Positions 27,854-38,904 of a stretch of DNA of 64,000 nt are shown piece after piece. Each line of letters starts with the position of its first letter. Positions within the stretch are counted from its first letter, which is position 1. A program made the position numbers and the translations under genes. This DNA is from Rhizobium sp. NXC14 (GTDB lineage Bacteria > Pseudomonadota > Alphaproteobacteria > Rhizobiales > Rhizobiaceae): the NCBI RefSeq assembly GCF_002117485.1, contig NZ_CP021033.1, positions 434,001-498,000 on the forward strand. Reading direction: 5' to 3'. The notes under the pieces are model-generated. The model saw only the letters and a list, made by a program, of their open reading frames with translations. It did no database searches and was not told where the DNA came from.

Positions 27854-27882
27854 ATAAATCAACACTCCGTTGGAGCCTCCGA

Positions 27883-29508
27883 ATGAGCAGGAAAGAAACG
27901 ACGGGCCAGGCGATCACCCGATCGCTTGTCGCCCATGGGATCGACACGGTCTTCGGCATCCCCGGCGCCCACATGTATGATTTCAACGATGCGCTCTATG
28001 ACGCCGGCGACAAGATCCGATTCATCCATACAAGGCACGAACAGGGTGCGGCCTATATGGCCTACGGCTATGCCAAATCCACCGGCCGGATCGGCGCCTA
28101 TACCGTCGTGCCCGGCCCGGGCGTCCTCAATTCGGGCGCGGCCCTCTGCACCACTTACGGCGCCAACGCGCCGGTGCTCTGCATCACCGGCAATATCATG
28201 TCGCACCTGATTGGCCGAGGCAGAGGACAGTTGCACGAACTGCCGGATCAACTCGCGACAATGCGCGGGATTGCCAAGACGGCGGAACGCATCAATCACC
28301 AGTCCGAAGCCGGTGTCATCATGGCGGGGGTTGTCGCCAAGATGCGCTCCGGCCGCCAGGGCCCGGGAGCGGTTGAAGCCCCTTGGGACGTGTTCGGACA
28401 ATCCGGCCCTGAAGTAGACATTCCCATTGGCGCGAGAGCGCCTCATCCGGCAATCAATCCCGATCAGATCGCCGCCGCGGCGGCGCTGATATCAAGCGCC
28501 AGTAATCCGATGATCATGGTTGGCGGTGGCGCGGCGGATGCCGGCGCGGATATCGCCGCGCTTGCGGAACTGCGGCAGGCACCGGTGACATCGCATCGCT
28601 CCGGCAAGGGCATCGTCCCCGACGACCATCCGAATTATCTGAATTTCGTCGCCGCCTATGAATATTGGAAGAAGGTCGACGTGCTGATCGGGGTCGGCAG
28701 CCGGCTCGAATTGCAGTTCATGCGCTGGAAGTGGCTTCCCAAGGGGCTCAAGATCATCCGCATCGATATCGATCCGACCGAAATGGTCCGCCTCAAGCCG
28801 GATGTCGGTATCGTCGCGGACGCCAGGGATGGAACGAAAGCGCTGATCGATGCGCTGGCCGGTTCCGGCCGCGAGGATCGCACACGTGAATTTGCCGAAC
28901 TCAATGAAGAGGCAAGGTCTCGTTTTTCGGCGGTGCAGCCGCAGCTTGGCTATCTCGAAGCCATTCGCGAGGCCCTGCCGAGAGACGGCTTCTTCGTCGA
29001 GGAAGTCAGCCAGATGGGCTTTACCGCCCGCTTTGCCTTCCCGGCCTACGGTCCTCGTCAATATGTGACATGCGGCTATCAGGATAATCTCGGTTTCGGC
29101 TTCAACACCGCCTTGGGCGTGAAAGTCGCCCATCCCGACAAGGCCGTGATCTCCGTTTCGGGTGATGGCGGCTTCATGTTCGGCGTTCAGGAGCTTGCCA
29201 CCGCCGTACAGCACAGGATCGCCGTCGTCGCCATCGTGTTCAACAATTCCGCCTATGGCAATGTGCTGCGCGACCAGAAGCAGACCTATAAGGGCCGCAC
29301 TCTCGGCTCGCATCTGACCAATCCCGATTTCGTCGCTCTCGGCGAAAGCTTCGGCATCCGATCCTTCAAGGCGACGAGCCCCGACGAATTGCGGGACGTG
29401 CTGGAGAAAGCCCTTGCACTCGACGAGCCCGTCCTCATCGAAGTTCCAGTTGAAAAGGGATCGGAGGCAAGCCCCTGGCCCTTCATCCATCCGGCTCCGC
29501 ACGAATGA
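27883..29508 (+). CDS. ThDP-dependent enzyme, acetolactate synthase-like
   Basis: A 541-residue three-domain thiamine-diphosphate enzyme. The cofactor-activating Glu is in FIHTRHEQGAAYMAYGYA; the ThDP/Mg site is SVSGDGGFMFG followed by VFNNSAYGNVLRD, the GDG...NN motif. The length and the middle domain (AAALISSASNPMIMVGGGA) match the IlvB/benzoylformate decarboxylase group. The specific reaction cannot be read from sequence: acetolactate synthase needs a small subunit that is absent here. Since it follows an aromatic-type aminotransferase, decarboxylation or carboligation of a 2-oxo acid is a reasonable inference. It is convergent to glgB. Confidence 0.87.
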   Translation: MSRKETTGQAITRSLVAHGIDTVFGIPGAHMYDFNDALYDAGDKIRFIHTRHEQGAAYMAYGYAKSTGRIGAYTVVPGPGVLNSGAALCTTYGANAPVLCITGNIMSHLIGRGRGQLHELPDQLATMRGIAKTAERINHQSEAGVIMAGVVAKMRSGRQGPGAVEAPWDVFGQSGPEVDIPIGARAPHPAINPDQIAAAAALISSASNPMIMVGGGAADAGADIAALAELRQAPVTSHRSGKGIVPDDHPNYLNFVAAYEYWKKVDVLIGVGSRLELQFMRWKWLPKGLKIIRIDIDPTEMVRLKPDVGIVADARDGTKALIDALAGSGREDRTREFAELNEEARSRFSAVQPQLGYLEAIREALPRDGFFVEEVSQMGFTARFAFPAYGPRQYVTCGYQDNLGFGFNTALGVKVAHPDKAVISVSGDGGFMFGVQELATAVQHRIAVVAIVFNNSAYGNVLRDQKQTYKGRTLGSHLTNPDFVALGESFGIRSFKATSPDELRDVLEKALALDEPVLIEVPVEKGSEASPWPFIHPAPHE

Positions 29509-29529
29509 CCGGATGGAGGCGAAGCCCTA

Positions 29530-31728
29530 TCAAGGCGACTTGAGAAAGATCGTCGCCAGCGGCGGCAGCGTCAGCGAGAGCGAATGCGGCCTCCCGTGGG
29601 CAGATACTGGTTCGCTCGACACTGCGCCGTTGACGAGGCCCGAGCCGCCATATTCGCCCGCATCCGTCGTGATCCTCTCGATCCAAACGCCATCCTGCGG
29701 CACGCCGATCCTATAGCCATAGCGCGGCACTGGCGTGAAATTCGAGACGACGAGCACCGACGAGGAGCGGTCAGGGGCATACCGCAGCATGCCGAGGACG
29801 GAATTGACTGCGTCATCCGCCGTCGCCCATTCGAAGCCTTGGTGATGGAAATCGCCGAACTGCAATGCCGGCTCGTCTTTGTAGAAGCCGTTCAGATCCT
29901 TGACCAGCCGCTGGATTCCTGCATGCGCGGGCCGATCCAGCACATCCCAGCTCACCGAAGCGTCATGGTTCCACTCGCCGGGTTGAGCGATCTCGCTTCC
30001 CATGAATAACAGCTTCTTGCCGGGATGGCCCCACATGAAGGCGAGGTAACTGCGCAGGTTGGCGAACTTCTGCCACTCGTCGCCGGGCATCTTGCCGAGC
30101 AGCGAGCCCTTTCCGTAGACCACCTCGTCGTGCGAAATCGGAAGAATGAAGCGTTCGGAATAGGCATAGATCATGCCGAAGGTCATCGTGCCGTGGTGGT
30201 AGCTCCGATAGACGGGATCTTTCTCGATATAGCTCAGGCTGTCGTGCATCCAGCCCATGTTCCACTTCATGTCGAAGCCGAGCCCGCCCTCTTCCGGCGG
30301 CTTCGTCACGCCGGGCCAGGCCGTCGATTCCTCGGCGATCGTCATTGCGTGCGGGCAGCGCTCATGGACGATGCTGTTCAGGTGTTTGAAGAACTCCACC
30401 GCTTCCAGATTTTCGCGGCCGCCATAGCGGTTCGGAATCCATTCCCCTTCGTTGCGGCTGTAGTCGCGGTAGAGCATCGAGGCAACGGCATCGACGCGCA
30501 ATCCGTCGATATGGTAGCGTTCGAGCCATTCGAGCGCGCTGGCGATCAGGAAGCCTTTCACCTCATTGCGGCCGAGATTGTAGATCAGCGTGTTCCAGTC
30601 GCGATGAAAGCCCTCGCGCGGGTCCTCGTGCTCGTAGAGCGCGGTGCCGTCGAAGCGGGCGAGCCCCCAGACGTCGGTGGGAAAATGGGCCGGCACCCAA
30701 TCGAGGATGACGCCGATGCCGGCGCCATGGCAGCGGTCGATAAAATAGGCGAGATCCTCGGGCGTGCCATAACGGCCGGTCGGGGCGAAGAGGCCGAGCG
30801 GCTGATATCCCCAGGAGCCGCCGAAGGGGTGCTCCATGATCGGCAGCAGCTCGATGTGGGTGAATCCCATCTCGCGAACATAGGGAACGAGCCGCTGGCT
30901 GAGCTCGACCCAGTCGAGCGACCGTCCGCCATTCTCCCGCAGCCAGGAACCGGCATGCACCTCGTAGACGGAAATCGCCCCTCCCAGTCTTTCCTGTCGC
31001 GACCGGCCCTTCATCCAATCATCGTCCGTCCATCGAAACCGCGTCGACGATGCGACGATCGAAGCGGTGGACGGAGCGGCCTCGCTGGCTCTCGCCACCG
31101 GATCGGCCTTCTGCGGCAAGCAGTGTCCGTGCGCATCGATGATCTCGAACTTGTATCTTTCGCCGGGCGCGAGCCGGGGCACGAACAGCTCCCAGACGCC
31201 CGCCGACTGCCGCAGCCGCATCGGGTTTCGCCGCCCATCCCAGGCGTTGAAATCGCCGACAACCGAAACGCGGCGGGCATTCGGCGCCCAGACGGCGAAG
31301 CGGACGCCCGCGACGTCGTCAACCGACATTTCAACCGCGCCGAGCGTCCGGCTCAGGCTGTAATGGGTGCCCTCGGAGATCAGGTGGAGATCGAGCTCTC
31401 CGAGCAAAAGCCCGAAGCTATAGGGGTCTTCGGTGATCTGCTCGCCATCCGGCCATGTGATCCGCAACCGGTAAGGCATCCTCGATCCCATCGCCGCCGC
31501 ATACAGGCCGGCGGGGTGAGCGATGCTGAAGGGCGTCACCACCTTGCCGCTCGCCGCTTCGATGAGATCGACGCCCTCGGCACCCGGCAAATAGACGCGC
31601 ACGATCGTCATGCCGCCGCTTTCGTGCGGGCCGAGGATCGAGAAGGGATCGCCATGGCGTCCCTCGATCAGGGCCCCGAGGGCATCATGCCCGATGCCGG
31701 CGAGAAGTTCCGAGCGTTCAACATTCAT
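29530..31728 (-). CDS. glgB: 1,4-alpha-glucan branching enzyme (GH13)
   Basis: A 732-residue branching enzyme with two N-terminal carbohydrate-binding domains ([37 protein letters not shown]) and the GH13 catalytic barrel: VPAHFPTD, nucleophile Asp in [19 protein letters not shown], acid/base Glu in [14 protein letters not shown] and Asp in [12 protein letters not shown]. The C-terminal beta domain ends [12 protein letters not shown]. The ATG at 31728 overlaps the treS stop (ATGA). It inserts alpha-1,6 branches into the glucan made by GlgE. It lies last in the glgE-treS-glgB operon. Confidence 0.95.
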   Translation of the reverse strand: MNVERSELLAGIGHDALGALIEGRHGDPFSILGPHESGGMTIVRVYLPGAEGVDLIEAASGKVVTPFSIAHPAGLYAAAMGSRMPYRLRITWPDGEQITEDPYSFGLLLGELDLHLISEGTHYSLSRTLGAVEMSVDDVAGVRFAVWAPNARRVSVVGDFNAWDGRRNPMRLRQSAGVWELFVPRLAPGERYKFEIIDAHGHCLPQKADPVARASEAAPSTASIVASSTRFRWTDDDWMKGRSRQERLGGAISVYEVHAGSWLRENGGRSLDWVELSQRLVPYVREMGFTHIELLPIMEHPFGGSWGYQPLGLFAPTGRYGTPEDLAYFIDRCHGAGIGVILDWVPAHFPTDVWGLARFDGTALYEHEDPREGFHRDWNTLIYNLGRNEVKGFLIASALEWLERYHIDGLRVDAVASMLYRDYSRNEGEWIPNRYGGRENLEAVEFFKHLNSIVHERCPHAMTIAEESTAWPGVTKPPEEGGLGFDMKWNMGWMHDSLSYIEKDPVYRSYHHGTMTFGMIYAYSERFILPISHDEVVYGKGSLLGKMPGDEWQKFANLRSYLAFMWGHPGKKLLFMGSEIAQPGEWNHDASVSWDVLDRPAHAGIQRLVKDLNGFYKDEPALQFGDFHHQGFEWATADDAVNSVLGMLRYAPDRSSSVLVVSNFTPVPRYGYRIGVPQDGVWIERITTDAGEYGGSGLVNGAVSSEPVSAHGRPHSLSLTLPPLATIFLKSP

Positions 31729-34700
31729 GCCGTTACCCCCGCTAAGCGCGATACGATTTCGGTAAGGCCGGCAAGCGGGATCGGCAGCCATTTCGGCCTG
31801 TTGCGGGCTTCATAAGCGATTTCGTAGGCGGCTTTTTCAAGAAGAAAGGCATCGAGAACCCTCCGTCGCTGATCAGGCGGCATAGCGAGCGCCGCGGATG
31901 TCGAAACCGCCTGCCAATAAGCGCCGAGAAAGGCCTCCTTGGCCCTTCGGCCGAACCGCGCGATGGCGTCGCGGCGAACCTCGCTCTCATGTTCGGTAAT
32001 GGCGTCGTTTTCGAGCTGGGCGGTGGCGACGAGATAGCTGAGCGATCTTAAAAGTCCGGCGGCATCGCGCAAGGGAACGGTCTTCGCGCGGCGCTCGGCC
32101 AGATTTTTCGCTGGCTCGCCTTCGAAGTCGATAATGACCGCGTCACCCTCGCTGACCAGAATCTGGCCGAGGTGGAAATCGCCATGCGTGCGCGTCATCA
32201 GCGAGCCGCGGGCGCTCTCCGCCAGTCTCGCGCCAAGCTCGATAAGTTCCGATCGCCGATCGAGAAGCGGGCCGGCCAGTTGATCGATCATGGGATCGGC
32301 GTTTTCCTCGCGCTCGGCAAGCCTCGACATGGCATAGGCCACTTCGCCCGACACTGCCTTCTTGATGGCCTCGACCTCATCGTCGCCGGCGACGACAGGA
32401 CTGAACGCCTCGTCTGCGTTTTCTCCAGCAAGCACTGCGTGCAGCTCGCCCAACCTCACGCCGACCATTGCGACGAAGTTGATGAGCGGCTGGAAGACCT
32501 CGTCGTCCGGCTCAAGCGCCGGATCGTTCAAGACGAACTCGTCCGCCGCGCGACGCAGATTGTTCAGCATCCAGTTCCAGGCATCGCCCTGGTTGCGAAT
32601 CGCGCCCTGGACGATGATCAAGGTCGAGCGGCGGCCGCTGGAATCGGTGTGCGCGATCTCGCCGAGCAGTGGCGCGGTGTGGTCGTAACCCGCGCAGGTC
32701 AGAAACCGCGTCATCTCCACCTCCGGATGGACACCCGGGAAGATGTGCCGGATCAGCTTGATCATGGCGACGTCGCCGACGATCAGTGAGCTGTTGGATT
32801 GCTCGGCCGAGAGCCAATGGACCGGCATCTCGTCGGTGATATTGAGGCGGTCGAGCCGTTCGGTTCCGAAAAATTCGAGGGTGCCGGTGCGCCCGGTAAT
32901 GCGCGAACGGTCGGCAAGTCCGCGCAGGATGCCGCGCGCCATCGGCTCGACCGCAAACCCATCCGTCAGGAAGCCGACCCGCCTGCCCTGGCGAACCCGC
33001 CCGAGCGCAAGCTGCTGCGTCAGAGCAGAGGGTTGCGCGTCGTCCCAGGCGATCGCCAACGGCAGCTGATAGGACTCGCTATGATCCGGCAGCTCCACCT
33101 CCAATTCGCCGAGGACGACGCCGTCAGCATAGGGGATCGGCGTCGCCGAGATCAGCCGGGCCGCCTGAAGCGGCTGGTCCTTGGCGCCGAACCAGCGCCG
33201 CTTGGCGAGATAAGCGGGGAGAATTTCGTTGCTGAGGACGCGTCCCAACCGCGGCTCATCGACCAGGTCGAGCAGACCGCGGCGGATCACCATCGTCACG
33301 AGATCGGGAAGCTGTTCGGGTGGAGCAGTGCGCCATGCCGGCGGATCGGCATCGGCCTCCAGCTGAAACCAGAAGAAGCCATAGGGCGGCAGTGTCAGGA
33401 GATAGGTCAGTTGCCCGATCGGTGGAAACGGCGACATGCCCGTTAGTTCGATCGGCACGCGGCCCTCGAAGGCCGAGAGGTCGAGCTCGACCGCCTGGGG
33501 CAGTCGCGAGAGGTTTGCGACGCACATCAGCGTCTCGCCGTTATATTCCCTAAGATAGGCCAGGATCTTGCGGTTCTCAGGCGACAGGAAACGCAGCGAT
33601 CCGCGTCCGAAGGCCGGATGCCGGCCACGCAACGCCAGCATCTTTCGCGTCCAGTTGAGCAGCGAATGCGCGTCGGTGCTCTGGGCTTCGACATTGACGG
33701 CCTCGAAACCGTAGAGCGGATCGGCGATCGGCGGCAGGACGAGCCGCGCCGGATCCGTCCGGGAGAAGCCGCCATTGCGGTCCGGTGACCATTGCATCGG
33801 CGTCCGCACCCCGTCGCGGTCGCCGAGATAGATGTTGTCGCCCATGCCGATCTCATCGCCATAATAGATCACGGGCGTTCCCGGCATTGACAGAAGCAGC
33901 GCGTTCATCAGCTCTATGCGCCGGCGGTCGCGCTCCATCAGAGGCGCCAGGCGCCGCCTGATGCCGAGATTGATGCGGGCGCGCTTGTCGGATGCATAGG
34001 TCTCCCACAGATAGTCCCGCTCCGCGTCGGTGACCATCTCAAGCGTCAGCTCGTCATGATTGCGCAGGAAGATCGCCCACTGGCAATTCTCCGGGATTTC
34101 AGGCGTCTGACGCAGGATGTCGGTGATCGGGAAGCGGTCTTCCTTGGCGATCGCCATATACATGCGCGGCATCAGCGGGAAGTGGAACGCCATGTGGCAT
34201 TCGTCGCCATCGCCGAAATATTCCCGCGTGTCCTCGGGCCACTGATTGGCCTCCGCAAGCAGCATCACGCCGGGATGAGTGGCGTCGAGAGCGGCACGGA
34301 TGCGCTTGAGGATCGCATGGGTCTCGGGAAGATTTTCGTTGATCGTCCCCTCGCGCTCGACGAGGTAGGGAATTGCGTCGAGGCGGAAACCGTCGATGCC
34401 GGTCTCCAGCCAGAAGCGCATCACCTTCAGCAGCTCCTCCATAACCAGCGGGCTGTCGAAATTGAGATCGGGCTGGTGAGAATAGAAGCGGTGCCAATAA
34501 TAGGCGCCGGCGACCGAATCCCACGTCCAGTTCGATTTCTCCGTATCGAGGAAGATGATGCGCGTTTCCGGGAATTTCTGGTCGCTATCTGACCAGACAT
34601 AGAAATCCCGCTCCGGCGATCCCGCAGGTGCATGGCGTGCGCGCTGGAACCAGGGATGCTGGTCGGAGGTATGGTTGATGACGAGCTCGATTATGACGCG

Positions 34701-35006
34701 GATATTTCGCTGATGGGCGGCGTCAACAAAGGCGCGGAAATCCTCCATGGTCCCGTAATCCGGGCTGACATTGCCATAGTCGGCGATGTCGTATCCGTCG
34801 TCGCGGCGCGGTGAGGGAAAGAAAGGCAAAAGCCAGATGGCGTTGACGCCGAGCGCTGCGATGTGATCGAGCTTCTGGTGCAGTCCGGCAAAATCGCCGA
34901 CACCATCGCCATTGGCGTCGTAGAACGACTTGATGTGCAGCTGATAGATGATCGCATCCTTGTACCAGAGCAGCGGGTCGACGCTACCGGAATTCATCGT
35001 GTCCAT
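31725..35006 (-). CDS. treS: Trehalose synthase fused to maltokinase
   Basis: A 1093-residue bifunctional protein. Residues 1-about 560 are a GH13 trehalose synthase that interconverts trehalose and maltose: nucleophile Asp210 in [13 protein letters not shown], Glu252 in [11 protein letters not shown] and Asp318 in FLRNHDELT. Residues about 580-1093 are a Pep2-type maltokinase (WFGAKDQPL at its start; catalytic loop [14 protein letters not shown]; metal site IIDFEGEP), which makes maltose-1-phosphate, the GlgE substrate. The fusion ties both steps together. The ATG abuts the glgE stop with GGAGG 6 nt before it. Confidence 0.95.
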   Translation of the reverse strand: MDTMNSGSVDPLLWYKDAIIYQLHIKSFYDANGDGVGDFAGLHQKLDHIAALGVNAIWLLPFFPSPRRDDGYDIADYGNVSPDYGTMEDFRAFVDAAHQRNIRVIIELVINHTSDQHPWFQRARHAPAGSPERDFYVWSDSDQKFPETRIIFLDTEKSNWTWDSVAGAYYWHRFYSHQPDLNFDSPLVMEELLKVMRFWLETGIDGFRLDAIPYLVEREGTINENLPETHAILKRIRAALDATHPGVMLLAEANQWPEDTREYFGDGDECHMAFHFPLMPRMYMAIAKEDRFPITDILRQTPEIPENCQWAIFLRNHDELTLEMVTDAERDYLWETYASDKRARINLGIRRRLAPLMERDRRRIELMNALLLSMPGTPVIYYGDEIGMGDNIYLGDRDGVRTPMQWSPDRNGGFSRTDPARLVLPPIADPLYGFEAVNVEAQSTDAHSLLNWTRKMLALRGRHPAFGRGSLRFLSPENRKILAYLREYNGETLMCVANLSRLPQAVELDLSAFEGRVPIELTGMSPFPPIGQLTYLLTLPPYGFFWFQLEADADPPAWRTAPPEQLPDLVTMVIRRGLLDLVDEPRLGRVLSNEILPAYLAKRRWFGAKDQPLQAARLISATPIPYADGVVLGELEVELPDHSESYQLPLAIAWDDAQPSALTQQLALGRVRQGRRVGFLTDGFAVEPMARGILRGLADRSRITGRTGTLEFFGTERLDRLNITDEMPVHWLSAEQSNSSLIVGDVAMIKLIRHIFPGVHPEVEMTRFLTCAGYDHTAPLLGEIAHTDSSGRRSTLIIVQGAIRNQGDAWNWMLNNLRRAADEFVLNDPALEPDDEVFQPLINFVAMVGVRLGELHAVLAGENADEAFSPVVAGDDEVEAIKKAVSGEVAYAMSRLAEREENADPMIDQLAGPLLDRRSELIELGARLAESARGSLMTRTHGDFHLGQILVSEGDAVIIDFEGEPAKNLAERRAKTVPLRDAAGLLRSLSYLVATAQLENDAITEHESEVRRDAIARFGRRAKEAFLGAYWQAVSTSAALAMPPDQRRRVLDAFLLEKAAYEIAYEARNRPKWLPIPLAGLTEIVSRLAGVTA

Positions 35007-38000
35007 TCATGCCTCCGCTGCGCGAACGCGCCAGATCGCAAAGGGCAGGATCTGAGGATTGAAACTCACTCTCTGCCATTTGCCGTTCCACCTGAACCGG
35101 TGCCCCGTGACCAAATCCTCGGCGTCGAGCGCGCCGCCGTCCCCAAGTCCCCATTTCCACAGAGGCAGCTCGACATTGCTCTCCTTAAAATTGTGGGGAT
35201 CGAGGCTGATCGCGATCAGCAGGACATTGTCGCGGGCGCGGCTCGCCTTCTCGAAGAACAGGATATTGTCATTCCACGCGTTCAGCAGCGTCAGCCCGAG
35301 ATGCGAATGCAGCGCGGTGTTTTCGTTCCGGATGCGGTTCAACATCCGGATTTCGGCGATGATGTTGCCTGGCCTGTCGTAATCCCAGGCGCGAATCTCG
35401 TATTTCTCACTGTCGGCATATTCCTTGCGCTTGGCATCGGGACGCCCCTCGCAGAGTTCGAAGCCGTTATAGACACCCCACAGTCCGGAAAGCGTCGCGG
35501 CCAATGCCGCGCGGATCAGGAAGGCCGGGCGCGGCGCGTTCTGGAGGAAATCCGGATTGATGTCATGGGTGTTGACGAAGAAATGCGGGCGGAAGAATTC
35601 CCTCGGCGCCGTCTCGGTCAGCTCCCGCATATATTGCTCGAGCTCCCACTTAGTATTGCGCCAGGTGAAATAGGTATAGGACTGGGAGAAGCCGATCTTC
35701 GCCAACCGGTACATGACCTTCGGCTTGGTGAAGGCTTCCGACAGGAAGACGACCTCGGGATGGCGCGCCCTGATATCGCCGATCAGCCATTCCCAGAACG
35801 GGAAGGGCTTGGTGTGCGGATTGTCGACCCGAAACAGCTTGACGCCCTGGTCGACCCAAAGCTGGACGATATCCCTAAGTTCCACCCAGAGCGAGGGCAG
35901 CGCGTCCTTCGTGTAGAAGTCGACGTTGACGATATCCTCGTATTTCTTCGGCGGATTTTCCGCATATTTGATTGTGCCATCGGGGCGCCAATCGAACCAG
36001 CCGGGATGCTCCGTCAGCCATGGGTGATCGGGCGAGGCCTGGATCGCAAGGTCGAGTGCGATCTCCAGCCCATGCCGGCCCGCCTCCTCGACCAGCCGGC
36101 CGAAATCCTCGAAATCGCCAAGCTCTGGATGAATTGCATCATGGCCGCCCTCCTCGGAGCCGATGGCATAGGGACTTCCCGGATCGCCGGGTGCTGCCTT
36201 CAGGCTGTTGTTGCGCCCCTTCCGGTTGGTCGTTCCAATCGGATGAATCGGCGGGAAATAGAGCACGTCGAAGCCCATGCCGCGGATATCCGGCAGTCTC
36301 GGGATGACGTCGTCAAAGGTCCCGTGCCGGTTCGGATCCCCGCTTTGCGACCGCGGGAAGATCTGGTACCAGCTGGCGAAGGCCGCCGACTTGCGTTCGG
36401 CATCGACGGCGCTTGTCGTGGAGCGAAGCCGGAAAGGCCGCTTATCGGCCCGTTTCATCAACTCGGCTGTCTCGGGGTCGAGCAAGATCGCCGTGCGCTC
36501 GGCATCGGAAGCGTTTTCAAGACTGTCGATGAGCGCCTGCAGCTCAGCGCCGAGTGCCGCCCGCGCTTCGGCTTTCGCGCTGTGGACGAGCTCCAATCCT
36601 TCCTGCAGCTCCAGTTTCAGGTCCAGTCTGGCATCGTGCTTCTTGGTCAACTCGTAGCGGAAGATCGCGAACGGGTTCCTCCACGCTTCGACCGCGAATT
36701 CATAGCGCCCGACGCGTTCCAGCAGGAATTCGGCACGCCAGCGGTCGTTCTCGACCAGTTGCATCTCTGTCTCGTTCCACTCCGCCATGGCATCGAGCGG
36801 CCGCCAGAGCAGCACGGCGGCGAGGGGGTCGTGGCCGTCGGCGAATATATCGGCCTCGACTGTGACGGCTTCGCCGACCACACGCTTTACGGGAAATCGG
36901 CCGTCATCGACCCGAGGCATGATGTTTTCGATGGCAAGCCGCGGCGAAGCGATTGCCTGCTCAACGTCGATAGCTGGCCGGGATGCAATCGGCTCGGGCG
37001 CTTTGGCTTCGATGATCCGCATCTCCCCTGCCTGCAGGCGCAGGACCGCATCGGCGGCGACGGGAAGATAACCGGAGGCAACTTCGCGAAGGGCCGTCAT
37101 CGGTGGGGAAGCGCTTCTCCTGAGGTCCCTGTTAATCAGGACGAACCGCACATTCGATGCGTTGCGAAGATCCTGCTCCTCGGATAGCACAAGCGCCGAA
37201 ACCGGCCCATTGGCGTTGCGGATCAGGCGAAGCGATGGAGCGCGCGCGTGGCCGGACCTGCCGATCTCGGCATTGGCGAGGCGTATTTCGGAGGAGATGT
37301 CGAAGGCGAGATCATGGCGCAGCCTCCTCAGGCCCGAACCATCGCCATGCGTGGGATCGAGCGGCGTCGCCGCACCATATTCGAAACCGATCGGAACCAT
37401 GAGACCACCGCCGAGCGAGGCGGCAAGCCGCAGCGCTCTGACGGCACGCCGCTCGAGGATTTCACGGCTCTCGGTCCCATGCGCGATCCGCCTGGCAAAG
37501 GGCGGCTCGGGAAAGGCAACCTGCCAGCCGAGCGCCTCCTGGACGCGGTGCTCCTCGATGAACCATCTCTCGTCGAGATCCCACCAGGCCATCGATGAAA
37601 AACATCCTGAAAAGCCTACATCGGCGATCGCTCTTCTTACCGCGAAATCGGTGCCGGGCGTCCAGGCGAGAAATTGAGCGTCAGCCTTCTCGCGCACGGC
37701 AGCGATCAGCGATTTGAAAAGCGACGGTGCGGCGCGATCAATCCCGAGCACTCGGTAGCCGGAGAGGCCGAGCCCGGACAGCCGCCATAGCCGTTCGGTC
37801 CACTCTCCCAACAAACGCAATTGCCGCTCGGACCCGATCGTGTTCATCGGCTCCGCCGGATCGAGCGGCGAGCGCCGAGGATCGACCGGACGAAAGACTT
37901 GTGCATCGCCGACTTTCCCGTCGAGCATCAGGTCCATCATCAGGCCGACGCCGCTCTTGTCAGCAGCCTCCACCAAGCGCGATAGCCCATCATCGACCGC

Positions 38001-38228
38001 GCTGCCGAGCTGCAGGTCAGGATCGAGGCGATCGAAATCCCGGGAGGTAAAGACGCTGCAGTCCCCGCCCCGCTCGAAGAGCGGCGCGGTCAGAACATAA
38101 TCAAAGCCGGTATCCGCCGCATGGCCGAAAACCTCACGCCATGCATCGATACCTTGGAGAAGTAGCGGGTTGACATAATAGATCCGGGGTGGGGTGCTGA
38201 AAGCACCCTGCTTCGCAGAGAGTAACAT
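35007..38228 (-). CDS. glgE: Maltose-1-phosphate maltosyltransferase with extra N-terminal domain
   Basis: A 1073-residue GlgE. From about residue 435 it follows the canonical enzyme: N-terminal domain (RVDDGRFPVKRVVGEAV), then the GH13 barrel with nucleophile Asp802 in KLFRVDNPHTKP, Glu831 in FLSEAFTKPKVMY and Asp889 in FVNTHDINPDFLQ. It extends alpha-1,4-glucan with maltose from maltose-1-phosphate. Canonical GlgE is about 660-700 residues; the first 430 here form an additional GH13-like region (PRIYYVNPLLL, GYRVLGID, MVPIGFEYGA) without recognisable catalytic acids. Start ATG 38228 is chosen; an in-frame GTG at 38285 lacks a ribosome site. The stop abuts treS. Confidence 0.93.
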   Translation of the reverse strand: MLLSAKQGAFSTPPRIYYVNPLLLQGIDAWREVFGHAADTGFDYVLTAPLFERGGDCSVFTSRDFDRLDPDLQLGSAVDDGLSRLVEAADKSGVGLMMDLMLDGKVGDAQVFRPVDPRRSPLDPAEPMNTIGSERQLRLLGEWTERLWRLSGLGLSGYRVLGIDRAAPSLFKSLIAAVREKADAQFLAWTPGTDFAVRRAIADVGFSGCFSSMAWWDLDERWFIEEHRVQEALGWQVAFPEPPFARRIAHGTESREILERRAVRALRLAASLGGGLMVPIGFEYGAATPLDPTHGDGSGLRRLRHDLAFDISSEIRLANAEIGRSGHARAPSLRLIRNANGPVSALVLSEEQDLRNASNVRFVLINRDLRRSASPPMTALREVASGYLPVAADAVLRLQAGEMRIIEAKAPEPIASRPAIDVEQAIASPRLAIENIMPRVDDGRFPVKRVVGEAVTVEADIFADGHDPLAAVLLWRPLDAMAEWNETEMQLVENDRWRAEFLLERVGRYEFAVEAWRNPFAIFRYELTKKHDARLDLKLELQEGLELVHSAKAEARAALGAELQALIDSLENASDAERTAILLDPETAELMKRADKRPFRLRSTTSAVDAERKSAAFASWYQIFPRSQSGDPNRHGTFDDVIPRLPDIRGMGFDVLYFPPIHPIGTTNRKGRNNSLKAAPGDPGSPYAIGSEEGGHDAIHPELGDFEDFGRLVEEAGRHGLEIALDLAIQASPDHPWLTEHPGWFDWRPDGTIKYAENPPKKYEDIVNVDFYTKDALPSLWVELRDIVQLWVDQGVKLFRVDNPHTKPFPFWEWLIGDIRARHPEVVFLSEAFTKPKVMYRLAKIGFSQSYTYFTWRNTKWELEQYMRELTETAPREFFRPHFFVNTHDINPDFLQNAPRPAFLIRAALAATLSGLWGVYNGFELCEGRPDAKRKEYADSEKYEIRAWDYDRPGNIIAEIRMLNRIRNENTALHSHLGLTLLNAWNDNILFFEKASRARDNVLLIAISLDPHNFKESNVELPLWKWGLGDGGALDAEDLVTGHRFRWNGKWQRVSFNPQILPFAIWRVRAAEA

Positions 38229-38472
38229 CGGCCGCCGCCTCGAGTTGCTTTTCAGGCAAACTTCCTTTGGCGGAGGTTGTTCCACTCAAACCGTCAATTC
38301 ACGGCTGCATGGGGCATGCGGACGGGAGACGACATCATCAGCCAGGTCGTCGCGCTCAACGAGAGAAGGAAGTCTTGGGATTTGCCGGTAGAGATATTGC
38401 CGCCATGCGCTAAAAGATCCTCTGACTGTTTCCAATCCGGAAATCATAGAGCGGTTGAGAGCCCACCCATCA

Positions 38473-38835
38473 ATGCTTCGATCAATAGTCGTCATTACCG
38501 CCCTCCCGGCTTGCATACCCTTCCTCGCCTCCTGGAGCATCGAGACCGACCGCTCGGCACCTGATAAGCACGGCCTGTTCGAAATCCGCGAGGAGGCCGG
38601 GCGTTTCATCACGCAGGAGATCGCCAGGGGGCACCAGCGCTGGAACGTGCTGGAACCGAACGCGAAGGTGCTGGTTCCCCGATGCGCCGTCCCGCTCCAG
38701 GCGCAATGGACGCCGAAGAACCTCCGCCGCTCGAAGCCCAGCCTAATGGTGATCTGTGCGGTCACTGTGCCGAACGCCGTGATGGAACGGTGGGATGTGC
38801 CAGTGCCCGTGGAGGGGACATCTGGGAGCCCTTAG
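38473..38835 (+). CDS. Small secreted hypothetical protein
   Basis: A 120-residue protein from ATG 38473 (MLRSIVVITALPACIPFLAS), whose first 20 residues look like a signal peptide. The mature part includes GLFEIREEAGRFITQEIARG and NAKVLVPRCAVPLQAQW, with two Cys that could pair, and ends near WDVPVPVEG. Strong third-position G/C bias supports coding. The same frame is open back to a TTG at 38455. No family recognised. It lies in the gap between glgE and the MBL gene; the remaining 244 bp upstream (38229-38472) show no clear gene. Confidence 0.58.
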   Translation: MLRSIVVITALPACIPFLASWSIETDRSAPDKHGLFEIREEAGRFITQEIARGHQRWNVLEPNAKVLVPRCAVPLQAQWTPKNLRRSKPSLMVICAVTVPNAVMERWDVPVPVEGTSGSP

Positions 38836-38904
38836 GGGGCGAGCATCCAAACGAGATTTGATGTAGTAGATGATATCACTGCGGTTGCAATATGGCGGGC
38901 AGAC

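Noticed and set aside
34863..37187. 774-codon plus-strand open frame opposite glgE
   Set aside because: Antisense shadow; the minus strand carries full GlgE catalytic motifs.
38286..38765. 159-codon minus-strand open frame upstream of glgE
   Set aside because: Composition is poor and it overlaps the better-supported plus-strand small secreted protein at 38473.
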